Position numbers and translations under genes: made by a program. Below, one piece after another: positions 32,066-45,100 of a stretch of DNA of 64,000 nt. The stretch lies in contig BROI01000001.1 in NCBI GenBank assembly GCA_027923505.1, positions 1,730,001-1,794,000 on the forward strand, in the 5' to 3' direction. Positions within the stretch are counted from its first letter, which is position 1. Each line of letters opens with the position of its first letter. The DNA is from Mayamaea pseudoterrestris. Taxonomy: Eukaryota; Bacillariophyta; Bacillariophyceae; Sellaphorales; Sellaphoraceae. The notes below the pieces were generated by a model. The model had not been told where the DNA came from. It saw nothing but the letters and a program-made list of their open reading frames with translations, and did not search any database.

Positions 32066-33492
32066 ACACTTTTTTTTATGATAACTTGCAGTAAACAATG
32101 ATTTCATGTCACTCATGTGCCTACCCATCAGTAGACATGTACTCGGAGTCGCTATGAATTGGGCAATGTTCGATCTACCCATGTTCGAAGATGAAGGCCG
32201 ACACGATAGATACACAAGCTAGCAAGGTGTTAACGCCAGCGTCCGCGTAGGCATTGTTTACCGAGCTAGCAAGGGTAGGGGAACTTTCCCCCGCAACCAA
32301 AACGCCGGCCAAGCTTGCGGCGGGAACGCCGGCCACGTTTCCAATTCGGAGTGTTGCCGGGTGACTGTTTGACCGTTGCCTTCCGATGGCAGCCACAATT
32401 TTGTTTGCTGCGTTGCTCATCACTCACCATGGCGCCATCAACTATAGCGCTGTACTCTACTGTAGCTTTCATTAGCGCAGTAACGGCAAGATTAGTAAGT
32501 AAAACTTGTGCTGCTATCTGCCGCTATGCGATGACGTGCGAGGTAGCTGGGCAAAGTTAGAGAAATTAGCTTGCGACAGCAACGAACCAACAATAACAGC
32601 TCCCATAATTTTGCTGCTCCTTGCTTGCTTTTTGGCCACCCATTTAATCTACAGGCATGTAATACAGTCTCTTTCTATGGTGGCATGGCAGATTGATGAT
32701 TTGGGTTGCAATTGGACAGGCGGCATGCTGCAACGCTGCAACACATCCCAAGCATCATCCATCAATCCAAGGAATAGAAGATACACCAAAAATATTGTAT
32801 CAGCAGTTTGCGCTAATCAACTCATGCTGCGCACTTGCAACCATCATGCTTTTATGATATAGAGCATCGATCCGTGCGCGGAGCGCTGACAGCTGACAGG
32901 GTGCTCAGTCAAGTTGCTTTGCGTCGGCAGTTGGCAGGCAAGGTCAACATTGCGTTAAACTCTGGCAAGACTACAAACCATAAGCACTATTGACTTCAAA
33001 TAGACCAATATCAGTTAAGTAATCAAGTTATTTCATTCAATGCTGCTGTCTCTATATCGGTAGATCCCTCTGGTAAATTGACTGTACCGGTGTACTTGAT
33101 GACGGACGACTTACGCGTAATCAACGACCAAGTCGAAACTAATGTGGCCTATTCGGTACCGTAATCGGCTCGCCTTGCTCGAAATTTTGAAACGTATCCG
33201 GTACTGGCAAGGCCGGCGTTCTGGTTGCGGAGTGTCGTCACCGATATAAAAGCTCTCAAGCAGGTTTGTGGCGACACGATAACGATTATTTGGCCTTGCT
33301 AGCAGGCCCGACGGATACATAGCGAAACGGATCATTTCTCTTTGTCACATCTTAAGTGTCGCACCGTTTCATAATGACCGGGCATGACTTTTGTGACAGC
33401 GAAACAAAACCATGGACCATGGATGCATCATTCGACAACCTATAAGCACGTAAAAGCGTTCTAAAACTGTACTCAATACTGTAGCAAGCACA
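32066..33492. other. Intergenic, 1.4 kb
   Basis: No gene seen. It contains a perfect inverted repeat GGGGAA-CT-TTCCCC (32278-32291), two direct copies of AACGCCGGCCA near 32,300-32,335, and three CCGGT/GGTACC-type palindromic sites within about 120 bases (33084-33095, 33154-33161, 33197-33204). The last group lies about 300-400 bases upstream of the SGNH-like gene and may be regulatory. Confidence 0.4.
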
Positions 33493-35811
33493 ATGGATGA
33501 TGAAGTCACAAATGAAGGCCAACATCTACTCTCGTCCGCGGGGAGTGGTGCAGAATTACGAGTCGATGACGAAGGACCGATTTCCAGAACCAGCAAAGAC
33601 ACCAGGAAAAAACAAGTCAAGATTCACATGAGCGATGTAGTCGAGTACAGTCGAATCGCAAAGCATCATTTTAAGCAATACATTGACAAACGCGCAGGAT
33701 GGGCTCCTTTTCTGTATGGTTTACTAGCAGTCTCGGCAATATTACTATTGGCTCGCGAATCTCAAGTCGTTCGTTCAACAACGAAAAAATCATTCTTTTA
33801 CAATGTAGATGACTTGCATAATGAGCATCGAGCAAGCTGTCTATCAAGACGGGAGGAGAATGCAACAATTTCCAAAGTTCCGCCATTGCCGCTTTGTCAA
33901 GCCGTTTCGCAAGGTTCACTCACGCCTTCGTCGCTATGGAAGGCTCACCAAGACCAACTACTCAGGGCATCCAAGCATCCAAAAGATAGAGCAGGACGTC
34001 ATTTGGCTTGGCAGCAAGCACTACTGGAGTTTGTTGGTCCAAACATTTTGGTTCAAGCGCTCCGAAATGCGCCAAGCGGATCCGATGTACGTCGCATTAT
34101 ACAAATCATTGACACTCGCCGCAACGCCATGCATCGCAAGTTTGTGTTAAAGGACAAGACTGTTGACTTTAACAAAGCTCCCATGCTGCAAATAGCCGTT
34201 TTTGGAGGTTCTGTCCCGGAAGGAAAAGGATGCGATAATTTTCCAGACGAAATTCTGCCGTATCTACCAAAATACGTTCCAGTCAGCCAGCGATCCGACA
34301 CCCAAATCATCGGCAAGGAGTGCGCATGGCCGTATCGACTTCAGCAACTGGCGGATGCCTTTTTAGGAAAGTGGGTGGTTGATATACACAATTTGGCCGT
34401 GGGCGGCACCAACAGTCGCTTGACCATTCCAACGCTGGAGTATCAGCTTTATCGGGAGCAAGCGCTGCTGGATGCCGGCGGCGCCGATGTCATCATCAAT
34501 GGCTACGCTGTCAATGACAACTTGAAGGACGACGCGAGCTGGCCGACAAACACCACGTCGAACAATCTGCACTATGATGCCAATTTGGCCAAGGCGCAAG
34601 AGTTTGCGCAAAAGGCACTCGAGTCACGGCCATGTCGAGATCCACCCGTTGTCATCTTCTTTGACGATGTTTTTGGGAATCACAATGGTGAAATAATCAT
34701 GGGCGACGATGTTCGAAGCGATGCTGTGCGATTCGTGACGGACATGTACAATCTAATGCACATTTCGTCAGTGGCGCCCGTCAAGCACTTTGTTCAAGCG
34801 AACGAAAAAGAGACGCTCTTTTCTCCTAGCTGGTATGCCAAGCGAGGAAACGGTCGGACCACGAATGGACACTATGGCATGCCGGGGCATCAGTATGCAG
34901 CGTATACAATTGCTTATTCCATGTTGCAGTCACTGGTGGGGTACTGTGTCGAAGAGGAGTTTTACGGTGGAGGGACGAATGCTGTAGCCATGGGCAAGCA
35001 CACAATACATCCACCGACGATTGATGGCAATTCAAAATTGTCCACTATTGCGACCGAGTGGAAGGATGACGCCGCAGCAACTTTGCGGCGCGAGCAAGAG
35101 TACTGCGAAACGACTGACGCAAAGGCCCAACCTTGTGCATTCGCCTTTGTTTCCAATCCGGCAGGCACAGTCCGTGACGCCAAAGAATTAAACAGATACA
35201 TTGATGGCTTTATCAAAAACAAGCGAGCGGATAATACGGTACGTGTTTGACGCAGTGTTGGGAAGTTTAGATCGCCGCCACGCCCTTGCGTTTACTGGAT
35301 CACATTGCTCACGAAGGAGCTGCAAGATCGGCCAACGTGTTGCCCGATTGTGTATATTGTGCAGTAGTACTCACTTCTAACCGCCATCACGCTTTCACTG
35401 CATTTACAGGGTTGGATCGGAAGGAACGAAATGAGCAACGGCTGGCAAAACAAAGTTGGTTTTGCGGCAACTACACCTGGATCGTCTGTGCTTTTGACCA
35501 TCTCAGATATCCAGAATCCCATTCAAAAGCTTGTGGTTCAGTATTTGAAGAGTTACGGTGACAAGTGGGCAGGATCAAAAGCCGAATTTGATCTGCGAGT
35601 ATACGAGTCAGCAAACACGGGCGCTGAACCGTTGTTTCGCAAGTCGTTTGTTTTAGCTGGCGAGTGGGAGGACCAATACTCTATTTCGTTCCAAGAAATT
35701 GTGAACTTTCGCGACAATGCTGCAACGAAAGGGCAAACCGTCACGTTAAGGATCACATTGACGGGTGGCACCGAGTTCAAGATCATGGGTTTGATGCTGT
35801 GTAGTAGGTAA
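33493..35811 (+). CDS. SGNH-hydrolase-like type II membrane protein
   Basis: Two exons, 33493-35238 and 35410-35811, joined by a 171-nt GT-AG intron; 715 residues. A cytosolic N terminus is followed by one membrane segment (FLYGLLAVSAILLLA, about 73-87), giving a lumenal or extracellular catalytic region. SGNH-like blocks can be picked out: AVFGGSVPEGKG (Ser), LAVGGTNSR (Gly), INGYAVND (Asn) and GHYGMPGHQ (His). The second exon adds a beta-rich C-terminal module (GWQNKVGFAATTPGSSVLL). By analogy with other Golgi SGNH/PC-esterase proteins it may modify glycans, but the substrate is unknown and family assignment rests on motifs only. Shadowing reading frames inside it are not genes. Confidence 0.65.
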
Positions 35812-36786
35812 AGCCGTAACCGACGACCACGTTGACGAGGGCGCCAAGTCCAAGCTCATGGGTCTATTGCTATACAATACGCAACGACAACTACATCGTC
35901 GGTGCATTACATTGTCAGCTGATTGTTCAGTGCCTCGTACCGGTGGCGTGAAATAGGAATGCTTTTTGCGGCAAAAGTAGCATATATAGTAAAGAAATAA
36001 GATGTGTCCCCTTGCACCTTGTAAGTCAGTCGGATGCATCTTGTGACATCTCAGATTGTCGTAAAATTAATGGAACATATAACACCTTGAGCTCATCGCC
36101 TACCTTTAGTTGACAAATACTCGAGGTTAATTAACGATTCACGCTTGAGCCATCATCGACTCTTTTCTGCTTACAGTGCTTTGCTTGCACAGTCATGCTT
36201 TGTCGACGCCAAGGTACCAAGGCTGTGGACGTATGCAGAAGTCTCATTCTAATCGCTCACTTGCTATTCATCGCATCCATGATCGTATACCGGTACAACT
36301 TTGACCGCAATGTACTCTCAATATTGATGTATACATACAGGCAGTGGTATGGTGGCAAGCATTGCAATAGCTTTCGTTGCGGAAGAGACGACGGAAAGCA
36401 ATGACAATGACAGGGCTCAGGAGCGTGACCGCCAGGTCATTCATGTCGAAAATGACTGCGTGATCATTTTAGGCTTAAGCAATTCGGGAAAATGAGGAGC
36501 ACCTCTTCAAGCACGATTGCTCATCGAAGCACATGGAAACGAAACATGTCCCGGAAATGAATGGTTTTGTTTATCGTCAAACCTCCGTCGCCACGCAGAA
36601 ATTGGACCGGAACCAGTGAATCTGAAGTCACGTTCCTTAGAATAAATATAGTGACGACTACGCACACGTCTCCTTTGTGCATGCCAGCATCGACATCAGT
36701 ACAATCGGAAACGGGAACCTGTGGAAGTTTGGCGCGTTTACCACACATGAGGCGAGGAAGGATTGCTCAACCCTCATGCTACAAAA
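35812..36786. other. Intergenic, about 1 kb
   Basis: No convincing gene. Two ACCGGT-centred sites occur (near 35,937 and 36,289). Small frames on both strands show no protein-like features. Confidence 0.4.
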
Positions 36787-37227
36787 ATGAGTAACAAGCA
36801 TGGCGACGAAGAGAACAGCCAATGTGGGCAACGATTGCCGAATGAAATGTTACAAGAGGCATCGAGGAGCACTGCCATGAGGGAGCTACTGTCCGCTTTA
36901 GAGACGTTGCGAGATCCATCAACATCCAATTCCAATCCAGGCGGCAGCGCAGAATCCAACAATGACTTCGTGTTCAACATTCTTAGCGCAGCTATGAACA
37001 TTGCGTCCGAAAACGACCTTCGCGATGAGGAGGGCCTGCCGTCTGTCCTACCTTCGGATTTAAGCTCGACGGAGCACGACGACAGTTCCGGGAATTTTGA
37101 CGACGAGGCGAAACATGCCGATGAAGCATCAGCTGCGGACAATATACAGCTGAATCGGGTTGACAATGGCGACGACAATGAAGAAAAAGAGGATTTCAAA
37201 CGGACAGAAAACGGTCAGAGAAGGTAG
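36787..37227 (+). CDS. Small acidic hypothetical protein
   Basis: 146 residues from the ATG at 36787. It is acidic and Ser/Asn/Asp-rich (SSTEHDDSSGNFDDEAKHAD), with one possible amphipathic helix (MRELLSALETLRD) and a second hydrophobic patch (VFNILSAAMNIA). No known domain. It may be a disordered binding protein or a chance open frame; composition and an open, polar frame are the only support. Confidence 0.4.
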   Translation: MSNKHGDEENSQCGQRLPNEMLQEASRSTAMRELLSALETLRDPSTSNSNPGGSAESNNDFVFNILSAAMNIASENDLRDEEGLPSVLPSDLSSTEHDDSSGNFDDEAKHADEASAADNIQLNRVDNGDDNEEKEDFKRTENGQRR

Positions 37228-37578
37228 CTGGGATTCGCTACGCTTGCTACTTGCTACTACTGAGTTTCCTTGTATATACAATGCTACGTATGCTTTCGAA
37301 TCGATAAGTCGGGAGCGCCTTACAGCTATGATAGAAACTAAAAAATGCGCAATCTTTTCTACCAATATCTTTACGTATGATTAAACGAGCTTCAACATAT
37401 TTTTGTAATCAAGAATCAACCTGTCGCAGACAGTAGCACGCTATACTGGTTTCGTCTTTTAACGTCACTTAACTAAAAGAGCCGAGCAGACATGCAATTT
37501 CCAACGCATACATTCGATAGACGACCATCTTTACACGTGAATCCACGCAACTCTGCCCTTTGCCAGTCTACCATCATA
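37228..37578. other. Intergenic between convergent genes
   Basis: Contains the 3' ends of the acidic protein (plus) and the fibrillin gene (minus). A/T-rich; nothing else seen. Confidence 0.4.
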
Positions 37579-38679
37579 CTAATAATCCGACGGCGAAACG
37601 TCATCCTGTCCCTCATGCTGATCGCCATTTGCCGCCGCCGCCGACGAATCATCTTGCTCATCTTCGTAGACAAACTCTGGATCCACACTGTCATCCACGT
37701 CCGTTCGCATAAACTCGTCGCCAACACTCGCTTGCCTTACAAAGACGCGCCACTGCTCCAATCGTCCACCGAGCTGCCTGCTCTTACTGACGCGCAAGGT
37801 GTCATCCAAGTAGACGGTTTCGAACGAGTCGGAGGCGCCGCGCGCCATGTCCGAAAAGATTGAAGGAATTTGCAACGCGGCCAAATCTTGGCCCATGGGA
37901 TTCAACATGCTGGAGGTTCCAGCCACATTGACAACGACGGATTGCAGCGACAGTTGAATTGATATATTGTTGCTGTTACTACTGCCATCAGACGGCACTT
38001 GACTCGCCTTGTGAATGAGAACAAGCTTGGACTTGGATACTTGCAGTGGATTCAAATTGAGTTTGGCAATCACATCGGGAACGGACGTGCCTTGCACTAG
38101 TTCCTTGAGTGATTGTGGCGGAACATACTCAATGACGTGATCCACGCGCGTGACGTGGTTGCTCATTTCGTTGGTGCGAATCCGCTGCTGCACCTTGAAA
38201 TACTTGTTGCTTAGATTGCTCAAGCGACTCTTGACTTTATTGATTGGTTCCGCCAAAAAGTCGGGTATTTTGGTGGCAGAGTCAATCAATGCATTATCGT
38301 TTTTCGCTACAATCGTCGTGCAGAGCAGCGTCCAGTCGCCAATGAGCAAGTCTGCCTGCTGCTGACGACTCATGGAAACGTTTGTCACGGTTCGTTGCAA
38401 GTCGGAAATGGCTCGCATCAACTTTTCGCGACTAGACTTGTCGACTAGAAAAACGCCATTGGCACTCTTGAGGCGCTCGCATGTACTCAGTAGTTGCTGC
38501 TTGGCGAGTGCTTTTGGTGATGCTGCTGCCGAAACGTCTGTAGTGTAGGGAGTTGTTGATGAGAAAAGTGCAAGGCTGGGAGAAACGTCGCTTCGTCTTG
38601 GATATGCAGCCGCTTGGAAACAGCAAACAGTCCTTGTAGTTGCAGATAGTATTGCTGACACTAGCAGTAAGGTCTTCAT
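37579..38679 (-). CDS. Plastid lipid-associated protein (PAP/fibrillin)
   Basis: A 366-residue single-exon protein. A signal peptide (MKTLLLVSAILSATTRTVCC) is followed by Phe and a Ser/Thr-rich stretch, consistent with plastid targeting in algae with secondary plastids (Cys in place of the usual Ala before Phe). The PAP/fibrillin domain has SANGVFLVDKSSREKL at its start, LLIGDWTLLCTTI in the middle and ETVYLDDTLRVSKSRQLGG near the end. Fibrillins bind lipids and quinones in thylakoids and plastoglobules. The last 50 residues are acidic and probably disordered. The gene ends about 350 bases from the convergent acidic protein. Confidence 0.88.
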   Translation of the reverse strand: MKTLLLVSAILSATTRTVCCFQAAAYPRRSDVSPSLALFSSTTPYTTDVSAAASPKALAKQQLLSTCERLKSANGVFLVDKSSREKLMRAISDLQRTVTNVSMSRQQQADLLIGDWTLLCTTIVAKNDNALIDSATKIPDFLAEPINKVKSRLSNLSNKYFKVQQRIRTNEMSNHVTRVDHVIEYVPPQSLKELVQGTSVPDVIAKLNLNPLQVSKSKLVLIHKASQVPSDGSSNSNNISIQLSLQSVVVNVAGTSSMLNPMGQDLAALQIPSIFSDMARGASDSFETVYLDDTLRVSKSRQLGGRLEQWRVFVRQASVGDEFMRTDVDDSVDPEFVYEDEQDDSSAAAANGDQHEGQDDVSPSDY

Positions 38680-39171
38680 GGTAGTATATGAATGAGAGAG
38701 ATAGTGTGCAGCAGCGCCAATAGTGGAAGAGAGTGATGAGCTGGCTTATGCCATGGCGAGGACGAACGCAAATCGATCGTTTGGGTTCGGCGAGGTGCGC
38801 GCGACGAGCAAGCAGCGCAGCCGCCGAGTCGTGTCAGTTGCTATGAACGCTTCCAAGCTCCTCGAGTGAAAGAAACGCCATGCCGTCCAGTTACATAAGA
38901 CGTACCGGTAGCAAAGCAACCTAACAAAGTTACTCGCCGAAATATGGTAGCTCGTAGATCTTGTGACGCTCGACAAGGTTTGCAGCAAACACGTTGAATG
39001 AAAATGCTAGGAGTAGAGAACAAGAGCACATTCTGAATAAAAATCAAACATGCTATTATGATATGTATTATGAAAATGAATATAAAGTGTAAAAGAAGGA
39101 ACCAGAAAGCTACCAGCTTGGTGTGCGGTATGCAATTGTGTATGACAGATGCACCATCTTTCTCAACATAC
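38680..39171. other. Intergenic between two minus-strand genes
   Basis: Fibrillin promoter and the 3' end of the PT-repeat gene. One CGTACCGGTAGC site near 38,900. No gene seen. Confidence 0.4.
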
Positions 39172-42100
39172 TCACGATTCTCCGTCACACTTGCCGCACT
39201 TGCCACCCCCATCAATGTGCGTTTGCAGTGACGATTGAGATACACACGTGGATTCCGTCTTGTTCTTTTGGCAGACGCGGGCCTTGCCGTTACCACAGCC
39301 AGCAACGGCACAAGATGCAACGGGAGCCATGGTTGGTATTTTGGTATGAATCTTTGTCGGCATTTTTGTCGGAACCTTAGTTGGGACTTTCGTTGGCACC
39401 TTGGTCGGCATTTTTGTGGGAACCTTTGTTGGTAATTTCGTTGGCATTTTTGTAGGGATCTTAGTGGGAACCTTTGTTGGGATTTTTGTTGGGATCTTTG
39501 TAGGAACCTTTGTTGGGGTCTTTGTAGGAACCTTTGTCGGCGTTTTTGTAGGGACCTTGGTGGGAACTTTTGTAGGAACCTTTGTCGGCAATTTTGTAGG
39601 GACCTTCGTGGGAGCCTGTGTAGGAAACTTTGTTGGGGCCTTTGTTGGCAATTTAGTTGGAACCTTTGTAGGAACCTTAGTGGGAACCTTAGTAGGTGTT
39701 TTTGTAGGAACTTTGGTGGGCTTTTTGCTAGGTACTTGAGTTGGAACTCTTGTAGGTTCATTTGAAGGATTCTTAGTAGGTCCATGAGTGGGTATGTCAG
39801 TTGGACTGTCTGTTGGAGCAGTTGTTGGCAAGGCAGTTGGTTTACCAGTGGGTACATCTGTGGGAGCTGCTGTTGGAGTGAGGGAGGGAGACACCGTAGG
39901 ACTGACAGTTGGTGCATTGGTTGGCAATGCTGTGGGTCCAGCAGTGGGTGACGTTGTTGGAACTTGCGTGGGTGCAGCGGTGGTTGGAGCAGCAGTTGGA
40001 TGGCCAGTGGGAACCTTGGTTGGCAAAGCACTTGGACCAGCTGTTGGTGAAGAAGTCGGTAATGCAGTGGGTCCGTCAGTGGGCAGACCAGTTGGAGGAA
40101 CAGTGGGTACTGGTGTGGGAAGTGCTGTAGGTGACGCCGTTATTGGGGCTGCGGTTGGGTTGCCAGGTGTAGGTGTCGGAATGCCAGTGGGTGTTACAGT
40201 TGGTCCTTGGGAAGGAGAATCTGTGGGCAAACCAGTTGGTGCATCTGTTGGAACTGCGGTGGGTTTGGCAGTGGGATGACTTGATGGCATAGCCGTTGGT
40301 GCAGCAGTTGGAATGTCTGTTGGAGAGGCTGTCAGTCCATCTGTAGGTGCTGCAGTGGGATTGACAGTTGGATTACCCGTTGGCAAAGCAGTTGGGGCTA
40401 CTGATGGTGCATGCGTTGGTGCAACAGTTGGCAAGGCAGTTGGACTGTCTGTTGGAGCAGTTGTTGGCAAGGCAGTTGGTTTACCAGTGGGTACATCTGT
40501 GGGAGCTGCTGTTGGAGTGAGGGAGGGAGACACCGTAGGACTGACAGTTGGTGCATTGGTTGGCAATGCTGTGGGTCCAGCAGTGGGTGAAGTTGTTGGA
40601 ACTTGCGTGGGTGCAGCGGTGGTTGGAGCAGCAGTTGGATGGCCAGTGGGAACCTTGGTTGGCAAAGCACTTAGACCAGCTGTTGGTGAAGAAGTCGGTA
40701 ATGCAGTGGGTCCGTCAGTGGGCAGACCAGTTGGAGGAACAGTGGGTACTGGTGTGGGAAGTGCTGTAGGTGACGCCGTTATTGGGGCTGCGGTTGGGTT
40801 GCCAGGTGTAGGTGTCGGAATGCCAGTGGGTGTTACAGTTGGTCCTTGGGAAGGAGAATCTGTGGGCAAACCAGTTGGTGCATCTGTTGGAACTGCGGTG
40901 GGTTTGGCAGTGGGATGACTTGATGGCATAGCCGTTGGTGCAGCAGTTGGAATGTCTATTGGAGAGGCTGTCGGTCCATCTGTAGGTGCTGCAGTGGGAT
41001 TGACAGTTGGATTACCCGTTGGCAAAGCAGTTGGGGCTACTGATGGTGCTTGCGTTGGTGCAACAGTTGGCAAGGCAGTTGGACTGTCTGTTGGAGCAGT
41101 TGTTGGCAAGGCAGTTGGTTTACCAGTGGGTACATCTGTGGGAGCTGCTGTTGGAGTGAGGGAGGGAGACACCATAGGACTGACAGTTGGTGCATTGGTT
41201 GGCAATGCTGTGGGTCCAGCAGTGGGTGAAGTTGTTGGAACTTGCGTGGGTGCAGCGGTGGTTGGAGCAGCAGTTGGATGGCCAGTGGGAACCTTGGTTG
41301 GCAAAGCACTTAGACCAGCTGTTGGTGAAGAAGTCGGTAATGCAGTGGGTCCGTCAGTGGGCAGACCAGATGGAGGAACAGTGGGTACTGGTGTGGGAAG
41401 TGCTGTGGGTGACGCCATTATTGGGGCTGCGGTTGGGTTGCCAGGCGTAGGTGTTGGAATGCCAGTGGGTGTTACAGTTGGTCTTTGGGAAGGAGAATCT
41501 GTGAACAAACCAGTTGGCCCACCAGTTGGTGCATCTGTTGGAACTGCGGTGGGTTTGGCAGTGGGATGACTTGATGGCATAGCCGTTGGTGCAGCAGTTG
41601 GAATGTCTGATGGAGAGGCTGTCGGTCCATCTGTAGGTGCTGCAGTGGGATTGCCAGTTGGATTACCTGTTGGCAAAGCAGTTGGGGCTACTGATGGTGC
41701 TTGCGTTGGTGCAACAGTTGGCAAGGCAGTTGGACTGTCTGTTGGAGCAGTTGTTGGCAAGGCAGTTGGTTTACCAGTGGGTACATCTGTGGGAGCTGCT
41801 GTTGGAGTGCGGGAGGGAGACACCGTAGGACTGACAGTTGGTGCATTGGTTGGCAATGCTGTGGGTCCAGCAGTGGGTGAAGTTGTTGGAACTTGCGTGG
41901 GTGCAGCGGTGGTTGGAGCAGCAGTTGGAAGCCCAGTGGGAACCTTGGTTGGCAGGAGGCTTGGACCAGCTGTTGGTGAAGAAGCCGGTAATGCAGTGGG
42001 TCCATCAGTGGGCAGACCAGTTGGAGGAACAGTGGGTACTGGTGTGGGAAGTGCTGTGGGTGACGCCGTTATTGGGGCTGCGGTTGGGTTGCCAGGCGTA

Positions 42101-45100
42101 GGTGTTGGAATGCCAGTGGGTGTTACAGTTGGTCCTTGGGAAGGAGAATCTGTGGGCAAACCAGTTGGTCCACCAGTTGGTGCATCTGTTGGAACTGCGG
42201 TGGGTTTAGCAGTGGGATGACTTGATGGCATAGCCGTTGGTGCAGCAGTTGGAATGTCTGTTGGAGAGGCTGTCGGTCCAGCTGTAGGTGCTGCAGTGGG
42301 ATTGACAGTTGGATTACCTGTTGGCAAAGCAGTTGGGGCTACTGATGGTTCTTGCGTTGGTGCAACAGTTGGCAAGGCAGTTGGACTGTCTGTTGGAGCA
42401 GTTGTTGGCAAGGCAGTTGGCTTACCAGTGGGAAAATCTGTGGGAGCTGCTGTTGGAGTGAGGGAGGGAGACACCGTAGGACTGACAGTTGGTGCATTGG
42501 TTGGCAATGCTGTGGGTCCAGCAGTGGGTGAAGTTGTTGGAACTTGCGTGGGTGCAGCAGTGGTTGGAGCAGCAGTTGGATGGCCAGTGGGAACCTTGGT
42601 TGGCAAAGCACTTGGACCAGCTGTTGGTGAAGAAGTTGGTAATGCAGTGGGTCCGTCAGTGGGCAGACCAGTTGGAGGAACAGTGGGTACTGGTGCGGGA
42701 AGTGCTGTGGGAAGTGCTGTGGGTGACGCCGTTATTGGGGCTGCGGTTGGGTTGCCAGGCGTAGGTGTTGGAATGCCAGTGGGTGTTACAGTTGGTCCTT
42801 GGGAAGGAGAATCTGTGGGCAAACCAGTTGGTCCTCCAGTTGGTGCATCTGTTGGAACTGCGGTGGGTTTGGCAGTGGGATGACTTGATGGCATAGCCGT
42901 TGGTGCAGCAGTTGGAATGTCTGTTGGAGAGGCTGTCGGTCCATCTGTAGGTGCTGCAGTGGGATTGCCAGTTGGATTACCTGTTGGCAAAGCAGTTGGG
43001 GCTACTGATGGTGCTTGCGTTGGTGCAACCGTAGGCAAGGCAGTTGGACTGTCTGTTGGAGCAGTTGTTGGCAAGGCAGTTGGTTTACCAGTGGGTACAT
43101 CTGTGGGAGCTGCTGTTGGAGTGAGGGAGGGAGACACCGTAGGACTGACAGTTGGTGCATTGGTTGGCAATGCTGTGGGTCCAGCGGTGGGTGAAGTTGT
43201 TGGAACTTGCGTGGGTGCAGCAGTGGTTGGAGCAGCAGTTGGATGGCCAGTGGGAACCTTGGTTGGCAAAGCACTTGGACCAGCTGTTGGTGAAGAAGTT
43301 GGTAATGCAGTGGGTCCGTCAGTGGGCAGACCAGTTGGAGGAACAGTGGGTACTGGTGCGGGAAGTGCTGTGGGAAGTGCTGTGGGTGACGCCGTTATTG
43401 GGGCTGCGGTTGGGTTGCCAGGCGTAGGTGTTGGAATGCCAGTGGGTGTTACAGTTGGTCCTTGGGAAGGAGAATCTGTGGGCAAACCAGTTGGTCCTCC
43501 AGTTGGTGCATCTGTTGGAACTGCGGTGGGTTTGGCAGTGGGATGACTTGATGGCATAGCCGTTGGTGCAGCAGTTGGAATGTCTGTTGGAGAGGCTGTC
43601 GGTCCATCTGTAGGTGCTGCAGTGGGATTGCCAGTTGGATTACCTGTTGGCAAAGCAGTTGGGGCTACTGATGGTGCTTGCGTTGGTGCAACCGTAGGCA
43701 AGGCAGTTGGACTGTCTGTTGGAGCAGTTGTTGGCAAGGCAGTTGGTTTACCAGTGGGTACATCTGTGGGAGCTGCTGTTGGAGTGAGGGAGGGAGACAC
43801 CGTAGGACTGACAGTTGGTGCATTGGTTGGCAATGCTGTGGGTCCAGCAGTGGGTGAAGTTGTTGGAACTTGCGTGGGTGCAGCGGTGGTTGGAGCAGCA
43901 GTTGGATGGCGAGTGGGAACCTTGGTTGGTAACGCACTTGGACCAGCTGTTGGTGAAGAAGTTGGTAATGCAGTGGGTCCGTCAGTGGGCAGACCAGTTG
44001 GAGGAACAGTGGGTACTGGTGTGGGAAGTGCTGTGGGTGACGCCGTTATTTGGGCGGCGGTTGGGTTGCCAGGCGTAGGTGTTGGAATGCCAGTGGATGT
44101 TACAGTTGGTCCTTGGGAAGGAGAATCTGTGGGCAAACCAGTTGGTCCTCCAGTTGGTGCATCTGTTGGAACTGCGGTGGGTTTGGCAGTGGGATGACTT
44201 GATGGCATAGCCGTTGGTGCAGCAGTTGGAATGTCTGTTGGAGAGGCTGTCGGTCCATCTGTAGGTGCTGCAGTGGGATTGACAGTTGGATTACCTGTTG
44301 GCAAAGCAGTTGGGGCTACTGATGGTGCTTGCGTTGGTGCAACAGTTGGCAAGGCAGTTGGACTGTCTGTTGGAGCAGTTGTTGGCAAGGCAGTTGGTTT
44401 ACCAGTGGGTACATCTGTGGGAGCTGCTGTTGGAGTGAGGGAGGGAGACACCGTAGGACTGACAGTTGGTGCATTAGTTGGCAATGCTGTGGGTCCAGCA
44501 GTGGGTGAAGTTGTTGGAACTTGCGTGGGTGCAGCGGTGGTTGGAGCAGCAGTTGGATGGCCAGTGGGAACCTTGGTTGGCAAAGCACTTGGACCAGCTG
44601 TTGGTGAAGAAGTTGGTAATGCAGTGGGTCCATCAGTGGGCAGACCAGTTGGAGGAACAGTGGGTACTGGTGCGGGAAGTGCTGTGGGAAGTGCTGTGGG
44701 TGACACCGTTATTGGGGCTGCGGTTGGGTTGCCAGGCGTAGGTGTTGGAATGCCAGTGGGTGTTACAGTTGGTCCTTGGGAAGGAGAATCTGTGGGCAAA
44801 CCAGTTGGTCCACCAGTTGGTGCATCTGTTGGAACTGCGGTGGGTTTGGCAGTGGGATGACTTGATGGCATAGCCGTTGGTGCAGCAGTTGGAATGTCTG
44901 TTGGAGAGGCTGTTGGTCCATCTGTGGGTGCTGCAGTGGGATTGCCAGTTGGATTACCTGTTGGCAAAGCAGTTGGGGCTACTGATGGTGCTTGCGTTGG
45001 TGCAACCGTGGGCAAGGCAGTTGGACTGTCTGTTGGTGCAGTTGTTGGCAAGGCAGTTGGTTTACCAGTGGGTACATCTGTGGGAGCTGCTGTTCGAGTG

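Noticed and set aside
32315-32862. Short plus-strand frames in the 1.4-kb gap after H1
   Set aside because: Not protein-like, no splice support, and no similarity I recognise.
38841-40031. 396-codon minus-strand frame beside the PT gene
   Set aside because: It overlaps the PT frame in a shifted register and is Gln/Leu/Arg-rich repeat shadow; its downstream part has no domain.
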